Source of the DNA: Lineus longissimus
Taxonomy: Eukaryota; Nemertea; Pilidiophora; Heteronemertea; Lineidae
Direction: 5' to 3'
Assembly (NCBI RefSeq): GCF_910592395.1
Contig: NC_088314.1
Coordinates: 7,998,001 to 8,062,000, forward strand
Length of the DNA stretch: 64,000 bases
Shown here: piece after piece, positions 37,060 to 48,400 of the stretch
Numbering within the stretch: position 1 is the first letter of the stretch
Layout of the letters: each line of letters opens with the position of its first letter
The notes under the pieces: generated by a model
Told to the model about the DNA's origin: nothing
Seen by the model: only the letters and a program-made list of their open reading frames with translations
The model's database searches: none
Position numbers and translations under genes: made by a program

Positions 37060-37925
37060 ACCTTGGGAGGGAGTCGAACCCTCGTGCGAAGCCGTGAGGC
37101 TGATCATTCTTCCGGTTGTGAATTTGTCTTCAGGCTGAAGATGGGGACAATTGGTTTGTGGCAATCCCCCAATTTCGGCCATACCCTTGTTGATAAATAA
37201 ATTCTTGTCTCAAGGTAAACATTCAATCTAATTCAATTCAATTTATCTCACAAGGCCTGGACACTTTTATAGGCCTAGGTCAATTTCAAACAGGCCTTGT
37301 GTCCATGTAGGAGGTGAATTTCAACCATGCCACGCAATGTACATGTTATTACATCGGTCACAGGAACATTCGTCCCCGAAAAATTCGGCCCTGAGGAAAA
37401 TTCGTCCCCAGGGTAATTTTGTCCTCAATGAAAGACTAGTAAAATTGTTTTGTTTGTGCTTGCCTATCCAGTGAATTGATTTTGCCATTTTCCGTGAATT
37501 GCCACGTAAATTCCGTGAATTAAAAAGTCGTTCTTATATAGCAAAGATAAGGGGTAGCGATCGGCATGTTGAAAATGCTACTGCGTTTTAGCTCTCAATT
37601 GTTTTCTTTTGCCATCTTATTAACGAAAAACATAAAAGAACACATAAAATATTTTCCTATTGGCTGTTGCATCATTCGTGACCTTCACTCTGACATAAAT
37701 GATAAGAATGATTTTGCCTTCAAACCGATTGTGCTGCCGACTTGTCTTTCTGGTTGTGACTTTGTCCTCAGATAAAAGTTGCCCCTAACTTGAATGGGAC
37801 GACAGTTGGCTGTTGCATCCTCCGTACCCTTGCTGTGAAATGAAAGGAGCCTGTCCCCGAACCAAAAATGCCACCGACTTGTCTTTCTCATTGTGACGTT
37901 GTCTTCAGACCGAATATAGACAACT
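37060..37925. repeat. Degenerate ~120-bp repeats with a tRNA-like B box
   Basis: Similar blocks (TTGGCTGTTGCATC, GACTTGTCTTTCT then GGTTGTGA and TGTC(C/T)TCAG) recur near 37090, 37660 and 37805. On the minus strand around 37065-37110 there is an exact B box (GGTTCGACTCC) preceded by CCTCACGGCTTCGCACGA, so a tRNA-derived SINE is likely. The 5' half does not fold as a tRNA, so I do not call a tRNA gene. Confidence 0.4.
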
Positions 37926-39045
37926 TCATACCAGCCAATCTAAGATTTTATTTTGTCAGCAAACGCACAAGTTGGTCTGCAAATAGGTCTGAACAATGGG
38001 CCGATCAAAAGACAAGGTGAGGTAGAAAGCTAAAACAAACTTTGTGTATAGGGGTTTATGCTGCTGACTTGGTGTGGTGCAAGGTCGGTATGTTAAGAAA
38101 GATTGAAGAAATTTAGCCATCGCTTCCACCCTGACTCTCCCGTCATACGAATAAAATCTCTGTTCTATTGCAGGAGGAGTTGGTTTTGGCAGGGGCCTTG
38201 GTCTCTGATACCGAAGAATAATAAAGATTGGTCTTCTCATATTTTGAAACCTTTTTCGATTTTTATCATTTCAGCTTTGGCCACATAACTTTCCTTGATC
38301 CATGATACGAGATGACGGCCGAGGTGTCCATGGTGTAAGAGATGACGGCCGGTGGTCCATGGTGCTTTGAGGTGAAAGGCTCTGTCCAGAAATTCCTCGG
38401 TGATCTCAATCATAGCCAGGTGATGGACCATGATCAGCAGTCTGACCAACTATGTTTAATACAAAACCACAATTCCATAATTGCACCGTAAGTAAAAACA
38501 TTTAAAAGTTGCAAATATAAAGCAATTCACGTTGGCGCTTCGCACATCGTATTGCCTGCAGTGATGGCTATTGCAACACCCAGCTATTTAGGTCTTTCCA
38601 CTCCTTGTCCAAAGGACGACTGTGCCCAGCTCACTCGATCGTATCGAGTCTTATTTAGCTTGTTCGCAACCAAATCATGCAACCCTGACAAGTTCCTTTG
38701 TTTTGTTGTAATGAGTTAGTAAAATTCTCAAACTTTCGTAATTTTGTTTTCCAGGTGGAATTGCGTGCACACCACGTCCCAATGACGTCATCAAGTCACG
38801 TGATCTATATACGAGGACGAAGTATCGGTAAAGGAGGTTCTCGCCAAACAACACGTGAACTGTTTCAGGCAAGATCAATTCTTTGTAAAACTGAATGTCG
38901 AACACTAGTTACACTTGTCAAAGTTTCGGCTGAAATTAGTTCAAATTGAGTCATATTAGTCCTTTCCAAAGTATGCTTAGAAAACAGGTCAATGAAAACA
39001 TGTGCCTAAAATCCTGAAAAATGCCCTGATAGTCAGATGAAAGAA

Positions 39046-39775
39046 TTGGCATGATTTCTCATTCATTCATAGGAAGAAGCGAGTGCCTTTCTTTGCTTTT
39101 GAGGAAGAATTGGCATGATTTCTTTCATTCATAGGAAGAAGCGAGTGCCTTTCTTTGCTTTTGAGGAAGAAGCGAGTGCCTTTCTTTGCTTTTGAGGAAG
39201 AATTGGCATGATTTCTTTCATTCATAGGAAGAAGCGAGTGCCTTTCTTTGCTTTTGAGGAAGAATTGGCATGATTTCTTTCATTCATAGGAAGAAGCGAG
39301 TGCCTTTCTTTGCTTTTGAGGAAGAATTGGCATGATTTTTTCATTCATAGGAAGAAGCGAGCGCCTTTCTTTGCTTTTGAGGAAGAATTGGCATGATTTC
39401 TTTCATTCACAGGAAGAAGCGAGTGCCTTTCTTTGCTTTTGAGGAAGAATTGGCATGATTTCTTTCATTCACAGGAAGAAGCGAGCGCCTTTCTTTGCTT
39501 TTGAGGAAGAATTGGCATGATTTCTTTCATTCACAGGAAGAAGCGAGCGCCTTTCTTTGCTTTTGAGGAAGAATTGGCATGATTTCTTTCATTCACAGGA
39601 AGAAGCGAGCGCCTTTCTTTGCTTTTGAGGAAGAATTGGCATGATTTCTTTCATTCACAGGAAGAAGCGAGCGCCTTTCTTTGCTTTTGAGGAAGAATTG
39701 GCATGATTTCTTTCATTCACAGGAAGAAGCGAGTGCCTTTCTTTGCTTTTGAGGAAGAATTGGCATGATTTCGAG
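39046..39775 (+). repeat. 62-bp minisatellite, ~11-12 copies
   Basis: The unit starts GAAGAATTGGCATGATTTCT and ends CTTTGCTTTTGAG. One unit near 39166 is reduced to its right half (31 bp). Two families differ by CATAGG/CACAGG and GAGTGCC/GAGCGCC, the second concentrated to the right. The period is not a multiple of three, so open frames here are not meaningful. Confidence 0.95.
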
Positions 39776-39799
39776 TCAAATCTGACAGGGCAGCTCCAC

Positions 39800-40745
39800 C
39801 GTGTCGCCAAACGGTGAAAGGGAAGACACAGCAACAACCAGAAGAGGCAGCCATATCAAAACCGAATGGGACCTGGCTGTTTCACTGTCTTGTCAATATG
39901 GCAAGAGAGATGAGGCAGCCACAACCAAACCGAATCGGACCTGGTTGTCCCATTGTTTTGTCATTGAGATGAGAGACCAGATGTGAGTTTGTAACAACCA
40001 GATCATATGGGACCTGGCTACTCCATCTTTTTCCCCAAAAATGTGACCCGCTCTACCAAAAATAGGCGCTTGTCGCATCTGAACTTGACAGGTTGATACG
40101 GACTTGTTGTTCATTTCCCTATTGTAGACCTTTTGTGAAATCTATTACAAACTGATTTGGTCACATTTCACAAAAGGTCTACAATAGGGAAATGAACAAG
40201 TCCGTATCAACCTGTCAAGTTCAGATGCGACAAGCGCCTAGTTTTGGTAGAGCGGGTCACAAATGTGTTTCGTTGAGAGAGATATGAGACAGTCACAACC
40301 TCACGAAGTAAGTTTTCAGTCTTACTATCTTGCCGACAAGGTGAGAGACACCAGACAGTTGCAACAATATTTGCAATCTGCTTATCACTGTTTTGCCAAT
40401 ACTGTGAGAGAGATGAGACAGTCACAACCACACCAAATGGGACCTGGCAATCACTGTTTCATGGACACAGTGAGAGAGATGAGACAGTCACAACCACACC
40501 AAATGGGACCTGGCAATCACCGTTTCATGGACACAGTGAGAGAGATGAGACAGTCACAACCACACCAAATGGGACCTGGCAATCACCGTTTCATGGACAC
40601 AGTGAGAGAGATGAGACAGTCACAACCACACCAAATGGGACCTGGCAATCACTGTTTCATGGACACAGTGAGAGAGATGAGACAGACACAACCTGACCAA
40701 ACTGTACATGTAGCCAGCAGTCTCACTCTCCTGCCAACATGGTAA
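39800..40745 (+). repeat. 66-bp tandem array, degenerate at the left and homogeneous at the right, split by a foldback element
   Basis: Five near-identical 66-bp units (GTGAGAGAGATGAGACAGTC start, ACCTGGCAATCAC, TTTCATGGACACA) lie at about 40403-40720. Diverged units with the same words (GGCAGCCA, CCGAATGGGACCTGGCTGTT, GAGAGAGATGAGGCAG) lie at 39815-40035. An open frame of 160 codons over the good copies follows from the 22-codon period and is not considered a gene. Confidence 0.85.
40043..40260. mobile_element. Foldback MITE, ~100-bp inverted arms, inserted in the 66-bp array
   Basis: The left arm (GTGACCCGCTCTACCAAAA, then AGGCGCTTGTCGCATCTGAA, ending ACCTTTTGTGAAAT) is mirrored almost perfectly by the right arm, with a central loop of under 30 bp. 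Flanks AAAT (40039-40042 and 40261-40264) could be the target duplication. Array repeats lie on both sides, so the element landed within the array. Confidence 0.85.
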
Positions 40746-40858
40746 GAGAACGCAGCTGCAATGTTAACTGGTCCACATGGAACCTGGTTATTACCTTTAC
40801 GCCAAATCTGTGAGAGAATTGTGACATTGTAACAAACGATTCCAAATAATACATAACA

Positions 40859-40864
40859 TTTATT
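40859..40864 (-). terminator. Candidate polyadenylation signal of LIN37
   Basis: Plus-strand TTTATT is AATAAA on the minus strand, about 690 nt past the LIN37 stop codon and before the tandem arrays. Confidence 0.4.
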
Positions 40865-41548
40865 TTTTATAATTCTACATAAGTACAAAAGAGTTCAAGT
40901 TAGCATTATCTTGCTGCATCAGTTGCAGCCAATCCCAATAAATAAGATGCTATCAAGTAATACAATACTTGTACATTGTAGTTCAGAATTTTGATGACAA
41001 TATTGATAACAGGTGTATTCAAACACTTGGTGTGAAATTCACATAAAACTCTCGGGTAGATTTCAGGTCACATATGGCTAAAACAGACCCATTTATGTTT
41101 TTGAGGTCACTCCCACCAAAAACAACCTGCACTGGTCCATGGAGGCCGCCATGTACATCATGTGAAGAAACACTATCACTGCGGACTGGTGGTCTATTAT
41201 GTCATGAGCTCTTTCACAGCTTGGTAACACTGCCATCGCAGTGCCCAAGGACCACCGGTGACACTTTGACAATGATCTTGGATTTGAAATGACGAGACGC
41301 AACTTTTGCCGACAGAGCAACAACCACACAAGTCTTTTGGACCCGAAGACGTTTGTCTCTTGAACTGCTGCTTTAAATGCTCGATGTATATCAAGTGGCA
41401 GTATTTTGTGCAAGGTTTGTTGTCAACCAGTAACAGCAAGGATCATAAGTTTAGAAACGACAAAGTCCGTGCACTGAGTTCAGAAAACATACACAACAAT
41501 GTTTCCATTGGATTAGATTGCTGCCTTTGTGAAGAATTCATTGTTCGT

Positions 41549-44500
41549 TCAGTTGTTCTCTTTCATTTGTCGGTCGAACATGTCTCGCAAGAGTTTCGTG
41601 GTTTCTTTGTATCGTATTTCATTCACTCGTCCCGCCTCCTTCCAGCTGTAATTAGAAGATAGAAGAGTTGTTTTAGAAGAGGCAGGTTCACTCAATGGTC
41701 CCCAAGAACATGCAGCTTAACCACTTCGTATCATCTTTAGTCTCCCTGAGAAAAACTACCAAGCGAGTTATAATTCCCGTTGAAGGGAGTTTGTAGGCAA
41801 GAGCCAGGTATGTCAGATTAAGGTGCACAAAGTTGCTAATAGGGGTCTCTTCATCCTCAAAACGTTTGCTGAATGGTCAAGAATCTTCAGGTTATGACAC
41901 ACATGTGGGACTGCGCAGGAATCATAACTGTTATCTTTCAATATTGACCGTAGCAATCATATCATAAGTAAGAGTTGTTACCCAAAGATGCTGGTTTCTT
42001 TTCAATTGTCTGAGTAGGCAAAACAAAACCTCACCTCTGTCTAACAGTTTTCCAGTGTTGCATATTACTCAGAAGAAGCTGTTCAGGTGCTGGGGCTGTA
42101 TCTTGGTCCTGAAAAAAAGAAAACTTGAATGAAATACCTGTCTGCAATGGAGGTACCAGAAAAACCTATTGCTTAAGTTTTTCTCATATTGTTCTGGCCA
42201 ATGGTACTTAGTTGAACTCAAGAATGTGACCAGACCATTTACCAAAAGATAGTGGTGTTGCATAAAACTAGAGTATCCTCAGAGCAGACCAAACCAATTC
42301 TCTTTAATGCAGTCAACTAAAGCCAGTCAACTATGACACTGGCTGCCAAGGTCTGTGTAACATTACATTTTGATAACCCTATAATAGTAACTTCAATCAG
42401 CTTTTCGTTTCTGCGGCCATTTGAAAATTAGAGTAGACAGACATTTCCCGGTTTACAGCAGGTAACTTGGAAGACAGACTTACTGCATGGATATTGAGAT
42501 GCTCAGCAGCCTGTTTGATAGGCTTAGCTATTCTTGGGTCTTTATATCCGCCGATTTTATCAGTTTCAATCGGAATGGGATCAGGGAGTTTACAAACGTC
42601 TTTTGGAGAATCCGAATCCTGAAAAGAATGAGGAAAACACTTAGCAATGGAAGCTTTTTCTTTATTTGTTCTTACTTTTAGACAATAGTGCATAACACTG
42701 CGGTTTCTAGCAAAGCCAAACATAGCCCAAGGTCCAGAGATTATGGCTCTGGCTTCAGCAGAGAAAGGGTATACTATTCCAACTAGGGAATCAGTTGAGC
42801 AAATGTCCATTCATTGTCAGAGCGCTTGCCTCATGACAACGGTACTCACCTCGTCTGAATCTGTGTTTATATCAGCTGGCTCTTGGGTTGCCTCCAGCGG
42901 TTTCTGTGGAGCTAAATTCTGATTTAGAGGTTGATTCCTCATCCAGGCTCGACAGATGGGGTACAGTGGGGTGTTGTCTTCAAATTGTGCAAGGTCGACA
43001 CTGCGGTCGAAGAGTTTCATAACATATGTATCTGAAAATAACAAATAGAAGAAAGATATGAAAGACAAATAAAACGGTGAAATCACTTTGTGGAAGAACA
43101 ACCCTTTCAAAATATCAGAGGGGACTAGGTATTCTATTGGGGTAACCATAGAAATTTCTAGTAAGGAGGTACTCAAGAGAGCTACTTTTGAAGAAAAAAA
43201 AGATTATCATTGTCAACTCACGGTGGTACTGCCCGAATTCTGAGCCAGACAAATCGTCCTTCCGCTTCCTCTTCCTCGACATTTTGGCGGCGGCTTTCCG
43301 TGGCGAGACAGACGGAGAAATATCCCTGAATGAAACCAAACAAAAATTCTTTTTCAAAAAGTCCATTTTGATTTCAATGATGATTTCTCAATTCATTTCG
43401 TTTATAGGTGTACAACCAGGTGAAAATTGGTGAGATTTACAGTAGTGCGATATCACACATTTTTTTATATGTGTAAAATGTTGTACATATTGGATATTTG
43501 AGCATGAGCTAGATCTAGTTATCTTCGTTGAACAAAATGTAAAGCTCTATCAGCCAAAATAGTGGGATACATTGTCAGTTCACTTTTAACTTTCTTCATC
43601 CAATCTTTTTCGAAGCCATTTCTCTCTCGAAAAAGTACCCAAATAGCTTAAATGTAAAGTAACAGATCTTTCAAACTTACTTGAGGATGTCCTGGATGAC
43701 ATTTTCATCTCCTGAGTTAACTGGGCTGAAAAAAATGTTGTAGAAAGTTTTTATTGAGCTGGTTTTCAATAATAAATAAATACACCATGAATATTATTCT
43801 AATAAATTATCCTGCCTTCACATATGGAAAGACAGTTGAACCTCCCTAAGCAGACACATCTACTAGGAATAGGATTTCGTCATCATATAGCAAATAAAGG
43901 ACATCAAATTAATCATTTGCCTTTGAAAGAATAACTTTTGTTGATATCTTAGCCACGAAATCCCCTTCAGGGGTTCTATTTATACATTGAATGATTCCTT
44001 GCCTGGAGCTACCAGTACCTACCTATCATCTTTTCGTTCAACCAACGTTTGCAGGACTCCATCTAGTTTACTCCTCGCAGTGTGCACCTCTGGAGTTCCT
44101 GGAACATAACAAGATGCAAGAATATTGTTAGCTTTAAACACTGTTAGCACCATGACTCACTGACTCCATTCGACTGGATGATTTCATCAACTATAGACAA
44201 ACCAAAGCCCAAACAAACCAAATCCGTGCACTCGGATCACGTCAAAAGGTCTAACCCAACCTCAGACAATGACATACTGTCACAGGTACTGTCACATTTC
44301 GTTCCACTTTCAGGGGTACTGAAATGCATTGAATGCCCAGCACCCAAAACAAACTACTTCGAAAACCATCCATTCTAGTATCATGCTGCTGGAAAGGGGT
44401 GTGGCCTGTCAGTTGTTGAAGCTTCTCAGGCACCTGCCCACGTGCCTGCCATTACAGCGTTATGGGCTTTAAAGATCTGTGTACATGGATGTTCATGTAC

Positions 44501-44677
44501 CCCATTGGGATTATTGGAAGTGACCCGAGGACACAATACAGGCACTGGGGACTTTCTTCTGTGTATCGTGCAGGGTGGAACATACAAGGGGCCTGGGGTG
44601 AGCACTGGGAACGAGGGTGGTTAGCTTTTAGACCAAGTTTTCAGCTTACCCTGAGGATTTCTGTTCTTTAAACTCAT
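41549..44677 (-). CDS. LIN37: LIN37, MuvB core / DREAM complex subunit
   Basis: LIN37 is a subunit of the MuvB core that, with DP, E2F and a pocket protein, represses cell-cycle and developmental genes in the nucleus (known for the family). Exons on the minus strand: 44677-44650, 44098-44023, 43725-43681, 43325-43222, 43031-42850, 42618-42484, 42108-42035 and 41645-41549. They are all in phase, 246 codons plus TGA; to my knowledge human LIN37 is also 246 residues. Diagnostic segments: an N-terminal helix ([16 protein letters not shown]), a basic patch ([10 protein letters not shown]), the family signature [16 protein letters not shown] followed by [22 protein letters not shown], and the C-terminal helix ([14 protein letters not shown], then [15 protein letters not shown]). 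The splice between exons 7 and 8 gives Ser where human has Arg in RQRWKEA. The start exon encodes MSLKNRNPQ. It is divergent from HDAC11. Confidence 0.95.
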
Positions 44678-45490
44678 TTTAAATGAGATATTTCTACACA
44701 ATGAGTAGCGTAGCCTCTTTTTAATCAATGCAGCCGGTGTAACTTTGCCTAAAAAAATCAAATTCGACAATAAACCATGGAATTTCGCTCAGAAATGTTC
44801 AAAGACTTCTCCATGCAGCCCGGATGTTCACGGCACTGCTGATTGGCTAAGAAACCCTCAGGCAACCTTGACCCCAAAACGTAAACACGGAAATCGAAAG
44901 CAAAATGGTTGAGGTTTCTGTAAAATTTCCTCATTTCTGAGATGTTTTGCCGATTTATTATGATCTGAAAACGAAAATGTAGTTAAACCACACACAAAGA
45001 GAAACATCCACATTCAGAGAATCCAGGGAACACAACGATTTCAACGAAGAAACCATCAAAGTATTTTTGATTGAGGGTAAAGAAAGTAGATTATTTACTG
45101 CAGTGCAAGACAGTGACAGAAACGCTACAGTACTGCCCAGAAGTAACATCCCTTTACTGTGCTCTTCTATCCATGTTTGGGATGGTGTTGCTCTGGGTCT
45201 TCTCTTGCTTGGTGTTTTTGTGGGCTTATCAGGAGAGTATTTACTGCCCTGTACGTGTAAGTGTAAGATTACGGTACTAAATTCTCCTGATGTTGTTGGG
45301 TTCCATTGCGGGCAAGTTGATCACCTTTTTTTGTTTTCTGGGATGAAACTGCTCCATTTAATCACGACCCTTATCTCTTTTTTTCTTTCAGACTTTCCTG
45401 AGAAGATTTACTAATTCGACCATAAGCGGAGAGCGACACAACTTTACTGTTCGGCTGGCTGGATTTTTTTGTCCAGTGCTTCTTCTGAAG
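44678..45490. promoter_or_regulatory. Shared divergent promoter interval of LIN37 (-) and HDAC11 (+)
   Basis: The two start codons are 814 bp apart and point away from each other, so this interval must carry both transcription starts unless distant 5' exons exist. A splice acceptor just before 45392 (long T tract, ttcag) indicates that HDAC11 has an upstream exon within or before this interval. An ATG at 44904 with a possible donor (TCT-GTAAAA) 15 nt later is one candidate. No TATA box stands out. Confidence 0.6.
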
Positions 45491-48400
45491 ATGAGCAGAG
45501 CTGCTGAAGCTGCTGAGAAAGAGAAAGAGGGGAGGTTTGTCCTTGAAATAGTTTATGACTAGAGTTTAGATCTGAAACATTCAGATATTAATCATAACTT
45601 AATTAACTTTGGGATATTAATCATAAATTGTCCACCTTTTTTCAGGCCACATGATACACAGCTGTATGTTCCTGTGCAACCATGGCAGTGGCCCATCATA
45701 TATGCCATCGAATACAACATCAGCTTCCTTGGTTTTGAGAAACTCCATCCGTTTGATGCTGGAAAATGGGGACGAGTGCACGAATTCTTAAAAGGTATCA
45801 TAAAGGTTCTTCCTAAGATTCAAAATCACAGGTCAATAAGAAAGGACATATCACAACCAAGATGTTGCTTTGTTTTCTTTGAAATCCACTCAATCTATTT
45901 GGTGCCAAATTTTGATGGCACGTAAAAAGTTCATCCCAAGCTGAAAATCGATTTATGCAGGGCTAAAATAATCTTCTTTATCATGACTTTCTTGCCCCTT
46001 TAGGTCACAGTGGTATACCACAGTGGTATTACCTACAATTGAATGTCACTTTCAACGAAGACTTGAACAGGAATTATATGTAACTGATGCAAAAAATATC
46101 ATATTGGTCCATTTACTGCTCCTTATGCTTGCCATCTCAACTTTTTCAGAGGAGGGCATGTTGTATGACCATACGACTGTTAAGCCAACGGAGGCATCCC
46201 AGGCGGACCTGATGGTGGTTCATCCCAAAAGATACATAGACAGTCTTAAGGTAGCCAGAATCTCTTCCGAGGATCCGCAGTAGTTTTTGTTTCTCTGCTT
46301 CATAGATGCTTTTCTTGATGCACGTTAATTGATTGAGGAACAAAAGGGACCAGCTCAAAAGTCACTGCCAAAAACTGCTTTCAATGAGGAAGGTCGTTTT
46401 TTCCCACAAGCTTTTTAGTACCAACAACTTATTTGACATTCTCCAATGAATTTTCATTTCACTATAGAAATTAAACTTATGAGTGATTGAGATGGTCCCT
46501 AATTGGATTTGAGCTAATCTTATTTTTTTTGTCTTTTTGAAACTCATCTGATATGGTCACTGTCTTGAAACTGATTCGTCCAAATCTAGTTGTGTTAAGT
46601 TGGATTTAGTTTGAAAGAAAATGAAGTTGCACCACTGGTTCGAACCTGGGCTGTGGATCAGATGGATCATGTAGCAAATTTATGACGACTCTGTTGGAAT
46701 TGTGTCTAATTGTATACATGTAAGGCACATCATTGGTTTCTTTCAAATCAATACATGTTAAGTTTCAGATTCCGTACACAGCTGTACACAAATCACTCGC
46801 TTTTCACTTGATATACTGATAAAAACAACTTTTGAAGTTTTGTGAATTCACATATCATATGATTGCACATAAATTTTGAGAATAATGCCAGTCATAAGTC
46901 AAAGAACTGGTACCTAAAGAAATGTCTGGCCTTCATGCAACCTTTAAGAAAATTTGGTTAGTTTATGGGAACCAATAACAGTTCAGCCATCTCTCTTTTT
47001 CTATTAGCTGTGATACAATTCATAAGTTTGGAATCAGTAAAATATCCTTGTTTTCTTGATTGCTGCATGGGTGAGCTTGTGGTGTTGGCAACTGGCGGGT
47101 GAAGCCCCCCTCCCCCCACTCACAATCAACCCTGGTACCCGAACCCAACAATGCCTTTAACCCTTGTTTTTGTATTTTCTTGAAGCTGTCGAACATAGTG
47201 GAGGGAATACAGAGTATACAGGAGGTATTCAGATATTTTGGTGTCTTTATTTTTTACTGGATCATGGATCGATTTAGCTACTTATAAGATATTTCTGAGC
47301 ATTCAGTGGTACAACTTGTGTACATGTAGTTTTCTCTCTCGTGTCAACAGTCAAAGGTATTGGGATTTGCTTTTAACAATTTGTGCTTTTGTCAATTTGA
47401 AAGTCAGATAGCTGTCAAAAAGATAAATTAATAAGTCGTTGTTGTTTGTGAGATCATGTGATCCATGATTCACTGTTATCTCTTTTGGCATGCAGCATAA
47501 AAGGCACAGAGAAAAATTACTTGATTTTGATACTATGCCAAAAATCGCCTTGATTTCAAGCACACTTGTCAAGTTCTATTTTGTTCAAAGGTTTATATCG
47601 TGTTGACTTTTTGTTCTTTTTTTATGATGATAGTTTGTTATTGGCCTATTTGAGCTAGGATATAAAGATCCTGTTCAGTAATTTATGGTGTTGTTGAGAA
47701 TAAGAAATTTGTGAATCATATCTGTTGTAAATGGAGAGTTTGTTTCGGGAAATATATATATTTAACAGTTTCTTGTGTTGGTTTAACGCTTTGCCTCCTG
47801 TTTGCTCTGTGATAGAATATAATAAAAATATCCTTGATGAAATTTACTGATTCTGGTGGATATTTAAAACCTTGGGGCATTTCTTTCAGTGGAAATCATC
47901 TGGGCCCAAGATTGTTATATCACATAATCCTCCCACTTTCAAAAGATGTTTCCAATAGCCATTATAGCCCAAGGGGTTTAAATTTGTACTCCACAGCTAA
48001 CGCCAGGGCTGAAATAACCATCATTCTTGTCCAGTAATTGCCTAATTCCAGAAAAGTTCAGGGTATCATCATAAGATATGTCTGCCCCATTGGTTTGCAG
48101 TGGTTCCCGTGATTGCCAGTCAGCCAAAAAATCACCATGAATGATTGTCTTAAACTTAATCAAATTCTGTTTATTATCACATCACTGCGCACAGATTTTC
48201 AGCACATTTTTGAAAATCACAGACACAGAGATGATGAACATTGAACTTTTTATGCATCAGTTGGTCTCAGTCCGTACTAATTAGGCATTATTTAAGTCCA
48301 GATCTTTTCAAATCTATCATTCTAGCATGCATCGCATGTCGGCATCTGAAGGCACTGTGTAAAACTCTTCGTTACAAATCCTATATATCTTAAGTAATTT

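Larger units (their letters stand above)
34210..41548. other. Repeat-dominated interval between the coiled-coil gene and LIN37
   Basis: No exon could be supported. The interval contains a CG-rich stretch with two CREs (34860-35110), a triplicated element (about 35520-36672), degenerate ~120-bp repeats with a tRNA-like head (about 37060-37925), E-box/CRE sites near 38783, and three repeat structures between 39046 and 40745. The unseen 5' exon of the coiled-coil gene should lie here. Confidence 0.6.

Noticed and set aside
37040-37140. Possible minus-strand tRNA with GGTTCGACTCC
   Set aside because: The 5' half does not pair with the 3' acceptor side; treated as a SINE-like repeat.
40263-40745. 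160-codon ORF with repeated QSQPHQMGPGNH units
   Set aside because: It is generated by the 66-bp (22-codon) tandem array; no splice signals, family match or conservation clue.
39046-40745. CRISPR-like arrays
   Set aside because: Repeats are head-to-tail without unique spacers, in a eukaryotic genome; they are minisatellites.
45067-45414. 115-codon ORF with a hydrophobic stretch upstream of HDAC11
   Set aside because: Its ATG-less start and position across an inferred intron make it unlikely; the hydrophobic run is not in the HDAC11 frame.
46635-46660. Second B-box-like GGTTCGAACC
   Set aside because: Palindromic match without the rest of a tRNA.
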